Positions 23,848-30,001 of a DNA stretch of 38,021 nucleotides are shown one piece after another. The notes under the pieces were generated by a model, which made no database searches, was not told where the DNA came from, and saw nothing but the letters and a program-made list of their open reading frames with translations. Made by a program: the position numbers and the translations under genes. Source of the DNA: SURF-58 sp041305085. GTDB taxonomy: Archaea; Nanobdellota; Nanobdellia; Woesearchaeales; UBA9642. Positions within the stretch are counted from its first letter, which is position 1, and every line of letters starts with the position of its first letter. Where the stretch lies: positions 1 through 38,021 of the forward strand of contig JBFYMA010000005.1 in NCBI GenBank assembly GCA_041305085.1, given 5' to 3'.

Positions 23848-24531
23848 ATGACATCTGATATTGAGCATTGGAATAGTGTTGCACCTGAATATATTGCCCT
23901 GATGGATGACTCTGGCTCAAAAAGCCATCAAATAAAAGAACAAGTTTTTAATCCTGAACTGATGAAATTAATAGGGGATGTTTCCGGACTGTCTGTCATG
24001 GATTATGGCTGTGGCTTTGGGGGTTTGTGCAGAATGCTTCACTCTTTTGGTGCCAGGACTTTTGGATGCGATATAAGTGAAGTTTTTATTCAGAAAGCAA
24101 AAGAAAAGGATGTGCATACAGAATATTCTTTAATCAGCCAAAAATCAAGTTATGACGACAATTATTTTGACTTGGTTATGAACAATTTTGTTTTGTTTGT
24201 TACAGAACATTATAAGGATATTGTTAAAGAAATGTACAGAATTACTGCCCGCAACGGACGGGCAATAGTTTCCCTGCTGCATCCGGAGCATTACAGGGAA
24301 GATGAGATAGATCCACAAAAGCCGATAGAGCAACTACAGGACAAATTGGGAGCAGTGGTTCCCTTCACTTATTACAAAAGGAGTGTTAAAGTTTATAATA
24401 ACCTATTTGAAAGCGTAGGGTTTCAGATTGAGGAAATGCGCAATTGCTTGTATTCTGGAGACAATCCGAATTTTCAAAAATATGCAGAAAAACCTCTCTT
24501 TTTAATATACATGCTCCGAAAAACTGAGTAG
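23848..24531 (+). CDS. Class I SAM-dependent methyltransferase
   Basis: Rossmann-like methyltransferase of 227 residues. Motif I is VMDYGCGFGGLCRML (about residues 49-63), motif II acidic residue in TFGCDISEVF, and motif IV in DLVMNNFVLFVTEHYKD, followed by the post-motif helix KEMYRITARNGRAI. The N-terminus with HWNSVAPEYIALMDD is typical of small-molecule methyltransferases. The substrate cannot be deduced. Its stop codon is part of the right copy of a 13-bp direct repeat, and its partner is the divergent unknown gene at 23223-23744. Confidence 0.85.
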   Translation: MTSDIEHWNSVAPEYIALMDDSGSKSHQIKEQVFNPELMKLIGDVSGLSVMDYGCGFGGLCRMLHSFGARTFGCDISEVFIQKAKEKDVHTEYSLISQKSSYDDNYFDLVMNNFVLFVTEHYKDIVKEMYRITARNGRAIVSLLHPEHYREDEIDPQKPIEQLQDKLGAVVPFTYYKRSVKVYNNLFESVGFQIEEMRNCLYSGDNPNFQKYAEKPLFLIYMLRKTE

Positions 24532-24541
24532 GAGAAAACCT
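24529..24541. repeat. 13-bp direct repeat, right copy
   Basis: TAGGAGAAAACCT, identical to 23206-23218. Its first three bases are the stop codon of the methyltransferase. Confidence 0.55.
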
Positions 24542-24641
24542 TGTGAAAGTATTTGCAACATTATCTAAACGCAGACACCAAGATATAGTCATTCATAAAA
24601 AGAGTTGTTTTTTCCAAAATCTTTTTATAAGCAAGCAACAT

Positions 24642-24667
24642 ACCCCTGCTGTATAATAGGTAGGGGT
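24642..24667. promoter_or_regulatory. Inverted repeat ACCCCT/AGGGGT before the HPF-like gene
   Basis: Six-base arms (24642-24647 and 24662-24667) end seven bases before the ATG at 24674. A TATA-like TTTTTATAA at 24622-24630 places the start near 24652, inside the repeat, so a DNA operator is more likely than an RNA hairpin. The right arm also holds the only GGGG that could serve the ribosome. Confidence 0.4.
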
Positions 24668-24673
24668 TAGAAC

Positions 24674-25024
24674 ATGGATGGAGAAATGAATAAGAGTAGT
24701 GGTGGAAAGGATTCTGACAACATAGTTCTGGGCGGAAAGATTGAGCTTTCTGGTTTTCGTGATCTGGAGCCAGGAGAGCTTATAGTGCTCAAGAAGATTG
24801 TGGGGCATTTTGCAGAAAAAGCCAGCAAGCTTGTTTCAGGCTTTGAAAGGCTCCAAATTATCAAGAAGGATGTTCATAAGCAGGAGCACAGCCAAAAGTT
24901 TGAGCTTCACGGAAAGCTCATAGAGACAGGCAAAACGCACAGCGCAGAAGCCACTGATTTTAACTTGTTTGTGGCGCTGGATGATGTGCTGAAAGGGCTT
25001 GAAAATATTATCAAAAAAGAATAA
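24674..25024 (+). CDS. HPF/RaiA-like protein, possible ribosome hibernation factor
   Basis: The 116-residue protein resembles the S30AE fold of HPF/RaiA. It has an N-terminal strand KIELSGF, a long helix (IVLKKIVGHFAEKASKLVSG), a strand carrying KKDVHKQEHSQKFELHGKLI, then the ending HSAEATDFNLFVALDDVLK. That ending parallels the HAEAESDDMYAAIDxxIDKL pattern of HPF. HPF proteins dimerise or inactivate idle ribosomes. The match is by eye and the protein is somewhat short at the N-terminus, so the assignment is tentative. It converges on the eS19-PDCD5-eL39-eL31 ribosomal cluster. Confidence 0.55.
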   Translation: MDGEMNKSSGGKDSDNIVLGGKIELSGFRDLEPGELIVLKKIVGHFAEKASKLVSGFERLQIIKKDVHKQEHSQKFELHGKLIETGKTHSAEATDFNLFVALDDVLKGLENIIKKE

Positions 25025-25031
25025 TTTTTTT

Positions 25032-25463
25032 TTACTTTTCTTCTTCTTTTCCTGAGAGAGCATCCTTGACTTCTTCCTCTTTTTCCTTCAGCTCTTTTGC
25101 TTTTGAGGCTCTGGTCTCTTTTGGGCCGACCATCTTCTTTACTTTGTCTATTGCTGTTTCAGGCTTTTTCTCTTTTTTGTCCTTTTTCTTGTCAACAAAC
25201 TTGACGCCTTCAAGCTCAACCTTGACAATTCCTTTGTCGTCTTTGATTGCTGTAATCTTGAGCCTGACTGGAGGATTCTTCATGCCGTGCTCCCAGATTT
25301 TTTTGTTGAGCTGCTCTCCTATAAGAATGTCTTTCTCGCTTTCAGGCTTCATGTGCCTCTGCACAAACTCCTTCAAAGCCTTGACTGCTTTTTTCGCCCT
25401 CTTATGCTTTGGCTTTTTCAGGATTTCTTTTCTTAGCGGAACAGTATAGTTTCTTTCAAGCAT
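25032..25463 (-). CDS. rpl31e: Large ribosomal subunit protein eL31, with C-terminal extension
   Basis: Ribosomal protein near the peptide exit tunnel. The core is recognisable: RNYTVPLRKEILKKPKHKRA, then KALKEFVQRHMK, LNKKIWEHGMKNPPVRLK and VKVELEGVKF. Archaeal eL31 usually ends near residue 90; here a Lys/Glu-rich, probably disordered tail of about 50 residues follows. It is the last gene of eS19-PDCD5-eL39-eL31, nine bases after eL39. Confidence 0.94.
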   Translation of the reverse strand: MLERNYTVPLRKEILKKPKHKRAKKAVKALKEFVQRHMKPESEKDILIGEQLNKKIWEHGMKNPPVRLKITAIKDDKGIVKVELEGVKFVDKKKDKKEKKPETAIDKVKKMVGPKETRASKAKELKEKEEEVKDALSGKEEEK

Positions 25464-25472
25464 TTTTTTGCC

Positions 25473-25646
25473 TCAGATCTTTAGTTTGGTCCTTCTCCAC
25501 GACCTTTTTACAGTTGTGTGCCTGCCTGGGTGAACCCTTCTTCCGTTTCCGTAGATTTTCGGAACAGTCCAAAAAGGAGCCCATCTGGTTCTTCTCTTTC
25601 TTTTGACAAGCTTAAGCTTTTTGCTCAGGTTTTTGTATTTGCTCAT
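25473..25646 (-). CDS. rpl39e: Large ribosomal subunit protein eL39 (57 residues)
   Basis: Tiny basic protein lining the exit tunnel. The translation begins MSKYKNLSKKLKLVKRKRRT, has RWAPFWTVPKIY in place of the usual RVPAWVxLKT-like segment, and ends KRSWRRTKLKI, the family's conserved WRR tail. The usual length is about 50; this one is a few residues longer in the middle (GNGRRVHPGRHTT). Its ATG overlaps the PDCD5 stop as ATGA. Position between PDCD5 and eL31 is the conserved archaeal order and supports the call. Confidence 0.9.
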   Translation of the reverse strand: MSKYKNLSKKLKLVKRKRRTRWAPFWTVPKIYGNGRRVHPGRHTTVKRSWRRTKLKI

Positions 25647-25966
25647 TTTTTTATCGTGAATCCTGGTTTTTTTGACGAGTTAAGCATTATCAGCAGCCTT
25701 TTCAGGTCATCATCATTGACTGTCCTGTCAGGGTTTTTTTCAAACAGCTGGACCAGCAATCCAAGCAGGCTCATTGCGAGCTGTGGCTGGGAAACCTTGA
25801 TGTTTCCATACCTTGAGATTGCCTCTTTGGTCATCCTCTGCTTGATAAGCGCCTCGAGCTGTTTCAGCTCTTTGCTGAGCGCTTCCTGCTGTTCTTGCTG
25901 CTCTGCGAATTGTTTTTGGATTTCTTCAAGCCTTTTTTGCCTTATTTGTTCTAGTTCATCCTGCAT
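25643..25966 (-). CDS. PDCD5-family DNA/protein-binding protein
   Basis: Archaeal homologue of programmed cell death 5 (TFAR19). It has an N-terminal helix MQDELEQIRQKRLEEIQKQ, a Gln/Glu-rich linker, then a compact three-helix core with ISRYGNIKVSQPQLAMSLLG. The C-terminus is VNDDDLKRLLIMLNSSKKPG, the family hallmark. Length (107) is normal. The archaeal function is not established; it binds DNA in some species. It follows eS19 by one base and overlaps eL39. Confidence 0.94.
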   Translation of the reverse strand: MQDELEQIRQKRLEEIQKQFAEQQEQQEALSKELKQLEALIKQRMTKEAISRYGNIKVSQPQLAMSLLGLLVQLFEKNPDRTVNDDDLKRLLIMLNSSKKPGFTIKK

Positions 25967-25967
25967 T

Positions 25968-26459
25968 TTATTCAGGTTTGCTTTCTTTGGCAGGCTTAGC
26001 AGGCTGTTTTTCAGTTTTTGGCGCTGGCTTTTTTTCAGGCGCCTCTGTTTTCAAAATCTCTTTTTCTGTTGCGCTGAGCATTGACAAAGCCTTTTTTGTT
26101 GGAACCCTGCCTTTGTGCGCTCCTTTTTTGTCCTGCTTCAAAAGCTCTGCTTTTTCAAGATCCTGAAGGATAGTCCTAATTATGTTTGTGGAGCCTTTGA
26201 AATACCTTTCAGGCTTGTAGCCTCTGTTTTTTTTGCCTCCATAAAGCGTTGAAAGCTTTGCGACTCCTATTGGGTTTTGCACGCAGACTTTTCTCAAAAT
26301 GCTCGCAGCCCTCATATACCACCAGTCCTGGTCAACAGGAGGCCTTTCCTTAAAAGAGCCTGTTTTTACAAAAGAAGCCCATTCTGGCTTTTTTATCTCT
26401 TTTTTTAGTTTTTCTGCAAGTCTTTCAATCAAAACGCTTTGGTTTGCTCTTCTTATCAT
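25968..26459 (-). CDS. rps19e: Small ribosomal subunit protein eS19
   Basis: Ribosomal protein of the 30S head. Diagnostic segments are PPVDQDWWYMRAASILRKVC, GVAKLSTLYGG and the winged-helix end RTILQDLEKAELLKQDKKGA followed by GRVPTKKALSML. A Lys/Glu/Pro-rich tail of about 25 residues extends beyond the usual end. A TATA box (ATTTAAATA on the minus strand, about 26486-26495) lies roughly 28 bases before the ATG, so the four-gene operon probably starts leaderless. Confidence 0.96.
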   Translation of the reverse strand: MIRRANQSVLIERLAEKLKKEIKKPEWASFVKTGSFKERPPVDQDWWYMRAASILRKVCVQNPIGVAKLSTLYGGKKNRGYKPERYFKGSTNIIRTILQDLEKAELLKQDKKGAHKGRVPTKKALSMLSATEKEILKTEAPEKKPAPKTEKQPAKPAKESKPE

Positions 26460-26554
26460 TTTATGGTTTGAAATTGGTTTTTTTTATTTAAATAGGTATT
26501 ATTCGGGGAAATATAGAGGATTTAAAAAGGTTTTGCTTTAGAAATTAACTATCA

Positions 26555-27067
26555 TTACTTAGAAAAATAGTGCTTTTTTAAGAATTCTGTGACTCCTTCT
26601 GGATTTAGCTCTTGTAACACGATGTAGTGTTCTGCTCCTGATTGTTTAGCCATTTTTTTGAAGATTTCCATTCCTTCATCGCTGCTTGTCCTATGCACTG
26701 AGTCAGCGCAAACAACAGGGATATTTAATTTTGAGAGCTCACTCATTACGTAAAAGCCTAGCTCTCGTTCTCCTCTTCCTTTTTGCAATAGTTCTACAGA
26801 TTTATGATATAGTTTGCCATCCTTTTCATAAGGATGCCTAAGAGGCAAAAAAGGACTTACAAGAACTACTCTGTAATCACGGTTAGGTATTTCTTCCAGT
26901 GCGCTATTGGCATTAGTCATTACTTCTGCACCAATTCCGCTTAGTTCTAAAAAGTTAACATAATGTGTTATTCTTAGAGTATCAGGAGAGACAAATGCGA
27001 TTTTTGTTTTTTGTTTAGCTGTTCCAGGGCCATATTTTTTTTCAAAGTTGGTAGAAACTTGTGCCAT
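26555..27067 (-). CDS. Receiver-like (CheY-fold) protein lacking the phospho-acceptor Asp
   Basis: The 170-residue protein reads like a receiver domain: KIAFVSPDTLRITHYVNFLE (strand 1 and helix 1), IGAEVMTNANSALEEI, then YRVVLVSPFLPLRHP. In CheY-like proteins that last segment is VLLDxxLP, so Ser takes the place of the phosphorylated Asp. Later pieces are IPVVCADSVHRTSSDEG and AEHYIVLQELNPEGVTEFLK. It is therefore a candidate non-phosphorylated pseudo-receiver. No histidine kinase is visible nearby. A TATA box about 26 bases before the ATG suggests a leaderless mRNA. Confidence 0.55.
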   Translation of the reverse strand: MAQVSTNFEKKYGPGTAKQKTKIAFVSPDTLRITHYVNFLELSGIGAEVMTNANSALEEIPNRDYRVVLVSPFLPLRHPYEKDGKLYHKSVELLQKGRGERELGFYVMSELSKLNIPVVCADSVHRTSSDEGMEIFKKMAKQSGAEHYIVLQELNPEGVTEFLKKHYFSK

Positions 27068-27132
27068 AGACCACAGAATTATTTTAAGGTTTATAAATCT
27101 TAAGAAAGAATTGTAAAAAAAAAGAAAAAAGC

Positions 27133-27492
27133 TCAGAACTCTTCAGAATCCCCAGATGTGTCAAACTCTGAATCTTCTTCTGCTTCAGGCTCTGATCCTT
27201 CTTCGTCTGCCTGAGGCTCTTCCTCACTGCTCTGTTCAGGAGTGCCTTCTGCATCTCCAATCTTTTCTGCAAAAGCAACTTTTCTGGCCACTTTTGTAAT
27301 CTTTATGCGGATCTCTTCATTGAGCTGGGCACCTGGCACAAAAATGACAAAACCGTCCTTTTTTGCAACACCGTCGCCTTTTGCAGCGATGCCTTCAATC
27401 TTTACGTCAAGCTCTTCTCCTTCTTTGACAGGCACAAACCTTGCGCCTCCTCCGCCTCCACTGAAATTCCTTCTTCCAAACTTTCTTTCCAT
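27133..27492 (-). CDS. TRAM-domain RNA-binding protein with acidic tail
   Basis: A basic Gly-rich leader (MERKFGRRNFSGGGGGARF) precedes a TRAM domain (about 22-82): VKEGEELDVKIEGIAAKGDG, then FVIFVPGAQLNEEIRIKITK, which form the RNA-binding beta-barrel. The last 35 residues are nearly all Glu, Asp, Ser and Pro. Stand-alone TRAM proteins are common in archaea and act as RNA chaperones; the acidic tail here is atypical. TATA (minus strand, about 27607-27617) gives a leader of about 90 bases with AGAGGAAAG before the ATG. Confidence 0.85.
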   Translation of the reverse strand: MERKFGRRNFSGGGGGARFVPVKEGEELDVKIEGIAAKGDGVAKKDGFVIFVPGAQLNEEIRIKITKVARKVAFAEKIGDAEGTPEQSSEEEPQADEEGSEPEAEEDSEFDTSGDSEEF

Positions 27493-27617
27493 TATTTCTT
27501 TCCTCTTTGTGTTTGTTTTTTATCTGAAAGCCCTGCCAATACTCTCTCTAAAAAACTTTAGAAACAGACTTGACAAACACTTTCATTCTACTCACAAAAC
27601 ACCCGGAATATATAAAT

Positions 27618-27791
27618 TTAACGGAAATATTCAGGGTATTTTTTCGAAAGCATTGTTCTCAGAAGAGCTCTTGCCCTCGACAGACTGCTTATTATACTAT
27701 TCTCAGGAATGTGCAGGCAATCGCTGATATCCTTTGTCCTGAACCCTGCAACTTCTTTGAGCACAAGCCTCCTGTAAGTCCTGGAATTCAA
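27618..27791 (-). CDS. Sigma-70 region 4-like helix-turn-helix small protein (57 residues)
   Basis: An open frame from TTG 27791 to TAA at 27618 encodes a protein containing LVLKEVAGFRTKDISDCLHI, then PENSIISSLSRARALLR. This is the exact layout of the sigma-70 region 4/LuxR-type helix-turn-helix (LREVEGLSYEEIAEILGI PEGTVKSRLHRARALL). It lies in what would otherwise be a gap of over 300 bases. The start is uncertain: TTG 27791 has no ribosome-binding site, while AGGAGG lies only three bases before an internal GTG (27767). It may be a functional mini-regulator or the surviving end of a longer gene. Confidence 0.5.
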   Translation of the reverse strand: MNSRTYRRLVLKEVAGFRTKDISDCLHIPENSIISSLSRARALLRTMLSKKYPEYFR

Positions 27792-27830
27792 TAGAGTTTT
27801 GGTTTCATACTAAAAAATACTAATCATAAT

Positions 27831-27840
27831 CTTTATAAAG
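27831..27840. promoter_or_regulatory. Palindromic TATA box of eL15
   Basis: CTTTATAAAG is a perfect palindrome. For eL15 it predicts a start near 27862 and a leader of about 67 bases, which excludes a TTG start at 27854. It could also serve the sigma4-like ORF on the other strand. Confidence 0.5.
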
Positions 27841-27866
27841 CTCTATCAAGTTCTTGGAGCAAAGCG

Positions 27867-27896
27867 ATGTGGGCGATGGCTTGCCTGAAGCTTTGA
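27867..27896 (+). CDS. Possible nine-codon upstream ORF in the eL15 leader
   Basis: ATG to TGA encodes MWAMACLKL and begins within about five bases of the predicted transcription start, so it could be translated leaderlessly. It ends 32 bases before the eL15 ATG. It could be a leader peptide controlling eL15, or chance. Confidence 0.25.
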   Translation: MWAMACLKL

Positions 27897-27928
27897 AACA
27901 AAAACAAGAAAAAACGGAGGCCGAAAAG

Positions 27929-28501
27929 ATGGGTTTATACCAAAAACTTAGAGAGGCTTGGAAAAAGCCCTCAAAAAATCTTCAGGAGATTTATAAACAG
28001 AGGCTTATACAGTTCAGAAAAGAGCCTGTAACTTTAAGGTTAGAAAAGCCTTCAAGGCTTGACCGTGCGCGTTCTCTCGGCTACAAAGCCAAGCAGGGAT
28101 TTGTTGTTGTGAGGCAGAAAGTTGATAGAGGAGGCAGGATGAGGGCGCAGATAAGAAAAGGAAGGCGCTCAAAGGCCAAGAGAAGGAAAAAGATTCTTTC
28201 TATGAACTATCAGCAGGTTGCAGAGCAGAGGGCTGCAAAGAAATTCCTCAACTGCGAAGTGCTGAACAGCTACTTTGTTGGCAAGGACGGAAACAGCGCA
28301 TGGTATGAAGTTATAATGATTGACAGGATGCACCCGAACATTCTGAAAGACCAACAGCTCCAGAACCTTGCATTCAAGCAGGGAAGGCCTTTCAAAGGGC
28401 TTACAAGCGCTGGAAGAAAATCCAGAGGGCTGCGCAACAAAGGTACAGGAGCAGAAAAAGTAAGGCCATCACTGCGAGCCAGAAAAAGGCAGGGAAACTA
28501 G
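27929..28501 (+). CDS. rpl15e: Large ribosomal subunit protein eL15
   Basis: Ribosomal protein of the large subunit. MGLYQKLREAWKKP at the start, RLDRARSLGYKAKQGFVVVR, RRSKAKRRKK and the C-terminal GLTSAGRKSRGLRNKGTGAE are diagnostic. ATG 27929 is chosen: GGAGG stands nine bases before it and the family starts with MG-Y. The alternative TTG at 27854 would lie upstream of the predicted transcript. Length 190 residues is typical. Confidence 0.96.
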   Translation: MGLYQKLREAWKKPSKNLQEIYKQRLIQFRKEPVTLRLEKPSRLDRARSLGYKAKQGFVVVRQKVDRGGRMRAQIRKGRRSKAKRRKKILSMNYQQVAEQRAAKKFLNCEVLNSYFVGKDGNSAWYEVIMIDRMHPNILKDQQLQNLAFKQGRPFKGLTSAGRKSRGLRNKGTGAEKVRPSLRARKRQGN

Positions 28502-28521
28502 GATTTTTTGTTTTTCTTTTC

Positions 28522-29367
28522 TTAATTATCTTGCAAGAACTTTATCACAGCCTCGCACACTTCTACTGCGCTGTTGTAGTAGTTGACAACAGGGTCTGTG
28601 TCGTTTTTTCTGAGCACCTCTATTATGGGGTCATTGCCCTGCTTGTCTCGCTCAATCTTTATCATTGGATTTTCGTCCAGCTCAAAAACATCTTTTTCGC
28701 TTTTCTGCAAAACCTTCAGCCTTTCGAGAATCCTGCCAAGCACTGCTGACAGCTCCTGTTTTTTGCTGGAGTCATAATCCCCTGTGATCTCAGAAAACGA
28801 GTTGTACCACTCCCTTGGAAAGTTGAGCTTTGCCCTTAACTTTTTTGAGCCTCCTTTTTTGTCGCTATAGACCCTTCCTATCACAAAGTTTATGGCTTTG
28901 CACTTGTCCTCGATGCTTCTGATGCTTTCAAGAAAGGTCTCTTTTGTAATCTCCAGCCTGTTCTGTTTTTTCTCTGCTTTATTTTTTGGAGGAGTTCCTA
29001 TAAAAACAATAAAAGCTGCAAATATATAGCTCAATACGACGTTTACTCCAGTAAGTGTCTGCCAGTCAATGTTTTTTACGAAGCTGACCTGCAGGCTTCC
29101 TATGATTGCAAAAATTATTATCAGAGGAATAGGCAAAAGCCACACAAGGGTGTGCTTTTTCTCCATCTCCTTGAGATAGACAAAGTTTATCACCAGATAG
29201 ATAAGTGTTGGAGAAGTCCCGATAAGAACATTGAACAAAGAATCATTCTTTATGCTCAGAAAAAGTGTGACCGCAAGGTAGAGCACTGTGCACAGGAAAA
29301 TAATGATTTTATCCACATGGGAATACTCTTTCTTCTTTTTTGCAGCTTGCACATCATCAGGCTCCAT
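28522..29367 (-). CDS. Four-helix membrane protein with cytoplasmic helical domain, unknown
   Basis: Not recognised. Four hydrophobic helices lie between about residues 17 and 125 (IIIFLCTVLYLAVTLFL, LIYLVINFVYL, VWLLPIPLIIIFAIIGS, VVLSYIFAAFIVFI). A soluble helical domain of about 150 residues follows, with IRSIEDKCKAINFVIGRVY and DSSKKQELSAVLGRILERL. The N-terminus is basic and inside. ATG 29367 has TGAAGAATGG-like context; AGAGGTGAAG lies just before it as ribosome-binding site. No operon partner is clear. Confidence 0.7.
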   Translation of the reverse strand: MEPDDVQAAKKKKEYSHVDKIIIFLCTVLYLAVTLFLSIKNDSLFNVLIGTSPTLIYLVINFVYLKEMEKKHTLVWLLPIPLIIIFAIIGSLQVSFVKNIDWQTLTGVNVVLSYIFAAFIVFIGTPPKNKAEKKQNRLEITKETFLESIRSIEDKCKAINFVIGRVYSDKKGGSKKLRAKLNFPREWYNSFSEITGDYDSSKKQELSAVLGRILERLKVLQKSEKDVFELDENPMIKIERDKQGNDPIIEVLRKNDTDPVVNYYNSAVEVCEAVIKFLQDN

Positions 29368-29453
29368 TCTTCACCTCTTTTACAAAAGAATTGTTGCACT
29401 AGAAATATAAATCTTTTGCTTTTGTATGATTGCATAGTAGTATTCATATTCTA

Positions 29454-29525
29454 TCATCGTTATGGCTCTGACCAGCCTTTGGCTGGTTTTTGCTGGCCAA
29501 AGGCCAGTATAGACCATAACGATGA
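29454..29525. repeat. Nested inverted repeat able to form a three-way junction
   Basis: Outer arms TCATCGTTATGG (29454-29465) and CCATAACGATGA (29514-29525) are perfectly complementary. Inside are two hairpins: ACCAGCC-TTT-GGCTGGT (29471-29487) and CTGGCC-AAA-GGCCAG (29493-29507). The two hairpin halves are also complementary to each other (CCTTTGGCTGG with CTGGCCAAAGG), so a single long hairpin is an alternative fold. It sits in the 206-base gap between the membrane protein and HIT genes and is far more GC-rich than its surroundings. Confidence 0.75.
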
Positions 29526-29573
29526 AACAAACTCTTCTGAATCTGGGAGAAAGCATACAAGTATTATAAGTAT

Positions 29574-29999
29574 TCATTCATCTTTTGAAAGCTTTTCCAG
29601 CACTTCCTCTTCCTCTGATTTGTCCAGCTCCTGAAATAATTCTTTTTCATAGACCTGGCACTTTTCATAAAGCTCATCAAACAGCTCCCTTGGCTGGAGG
29701 TGGAAGTGCAGGTGGTTAACTTTTAGGTTTGTCTGCGCCTGAAAAGGCCTGTAGTTCTGCCTGATGTCGCAGCCCTTTGCAATCTTTTGCAGAATTTTTT
29801 CCTGGAACTCCTCTATTGTTTCAAAAAGCCCTGCCTTTTCCTCACTGTTCAACTCAGAAACCTTTTCAACGTGCCTTTTTGGGACAACCAGAATGTGCCC
29901 TTTCATGAGCCTTGGGTTGCTAAGCAAAACAAGAACATTCTTTTTGCTGCTTATGATTCTTGTCTTCAGGCTGTCTATGCTGCAAAACGGGCAGTCCAT
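29574..29999 (-). CDS. HIT-family nucleotide hydrolase/transferase
   Basis: Histidine triad protein acting on nucleotide conjugates. The N-terminal CPFC zinc-type pair (MDCPFCSIDS), SNPRLMKGHILVVPKRHVEK and the catalytic triad VNHLHFHLQPREL (His-x-His-x-His) are clear. The C-terminal 35 residues are an acidic helix. It begins two bases after DUF655, so the two form an operon reading from the TATA box near 30640. The substrate is unknown; family members hydrolyse AMP-lysine or Ap4A-like compounds. Confidence 0.92.
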   Translation of the reverse strand: MDCPFCSIDSLKTRIISSKKNVLVLLSNPRLMKGHILVVPKRHVEKVSELNSEEKAGLFETIEEFQEKILQKIAKGCDIRQNYRPFQAQTNLKVNHLHFHLQPRELFDELYEKCQVYEKELFQELDKSEEEEVLEKLSKDE

Positions 30000-30001
30000 T
30001 T

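Noticed and set aside
21523..24531. AT-rich unknown block as an integrated virus or insertion sequence
   Set aside because: No integrase, transposase, capsid or replication motif was found and no long terminal repeats; only the 13-bp direct repeats suggest mobility, reported separately.
27854..27928. TTG start extending eL15 by 25 residues
   Set aside because: The codon lies upstream of the start site predicted from CTTTATAAAG, while ATG 27929 has GGAGG and the family-typical MG-Y start.
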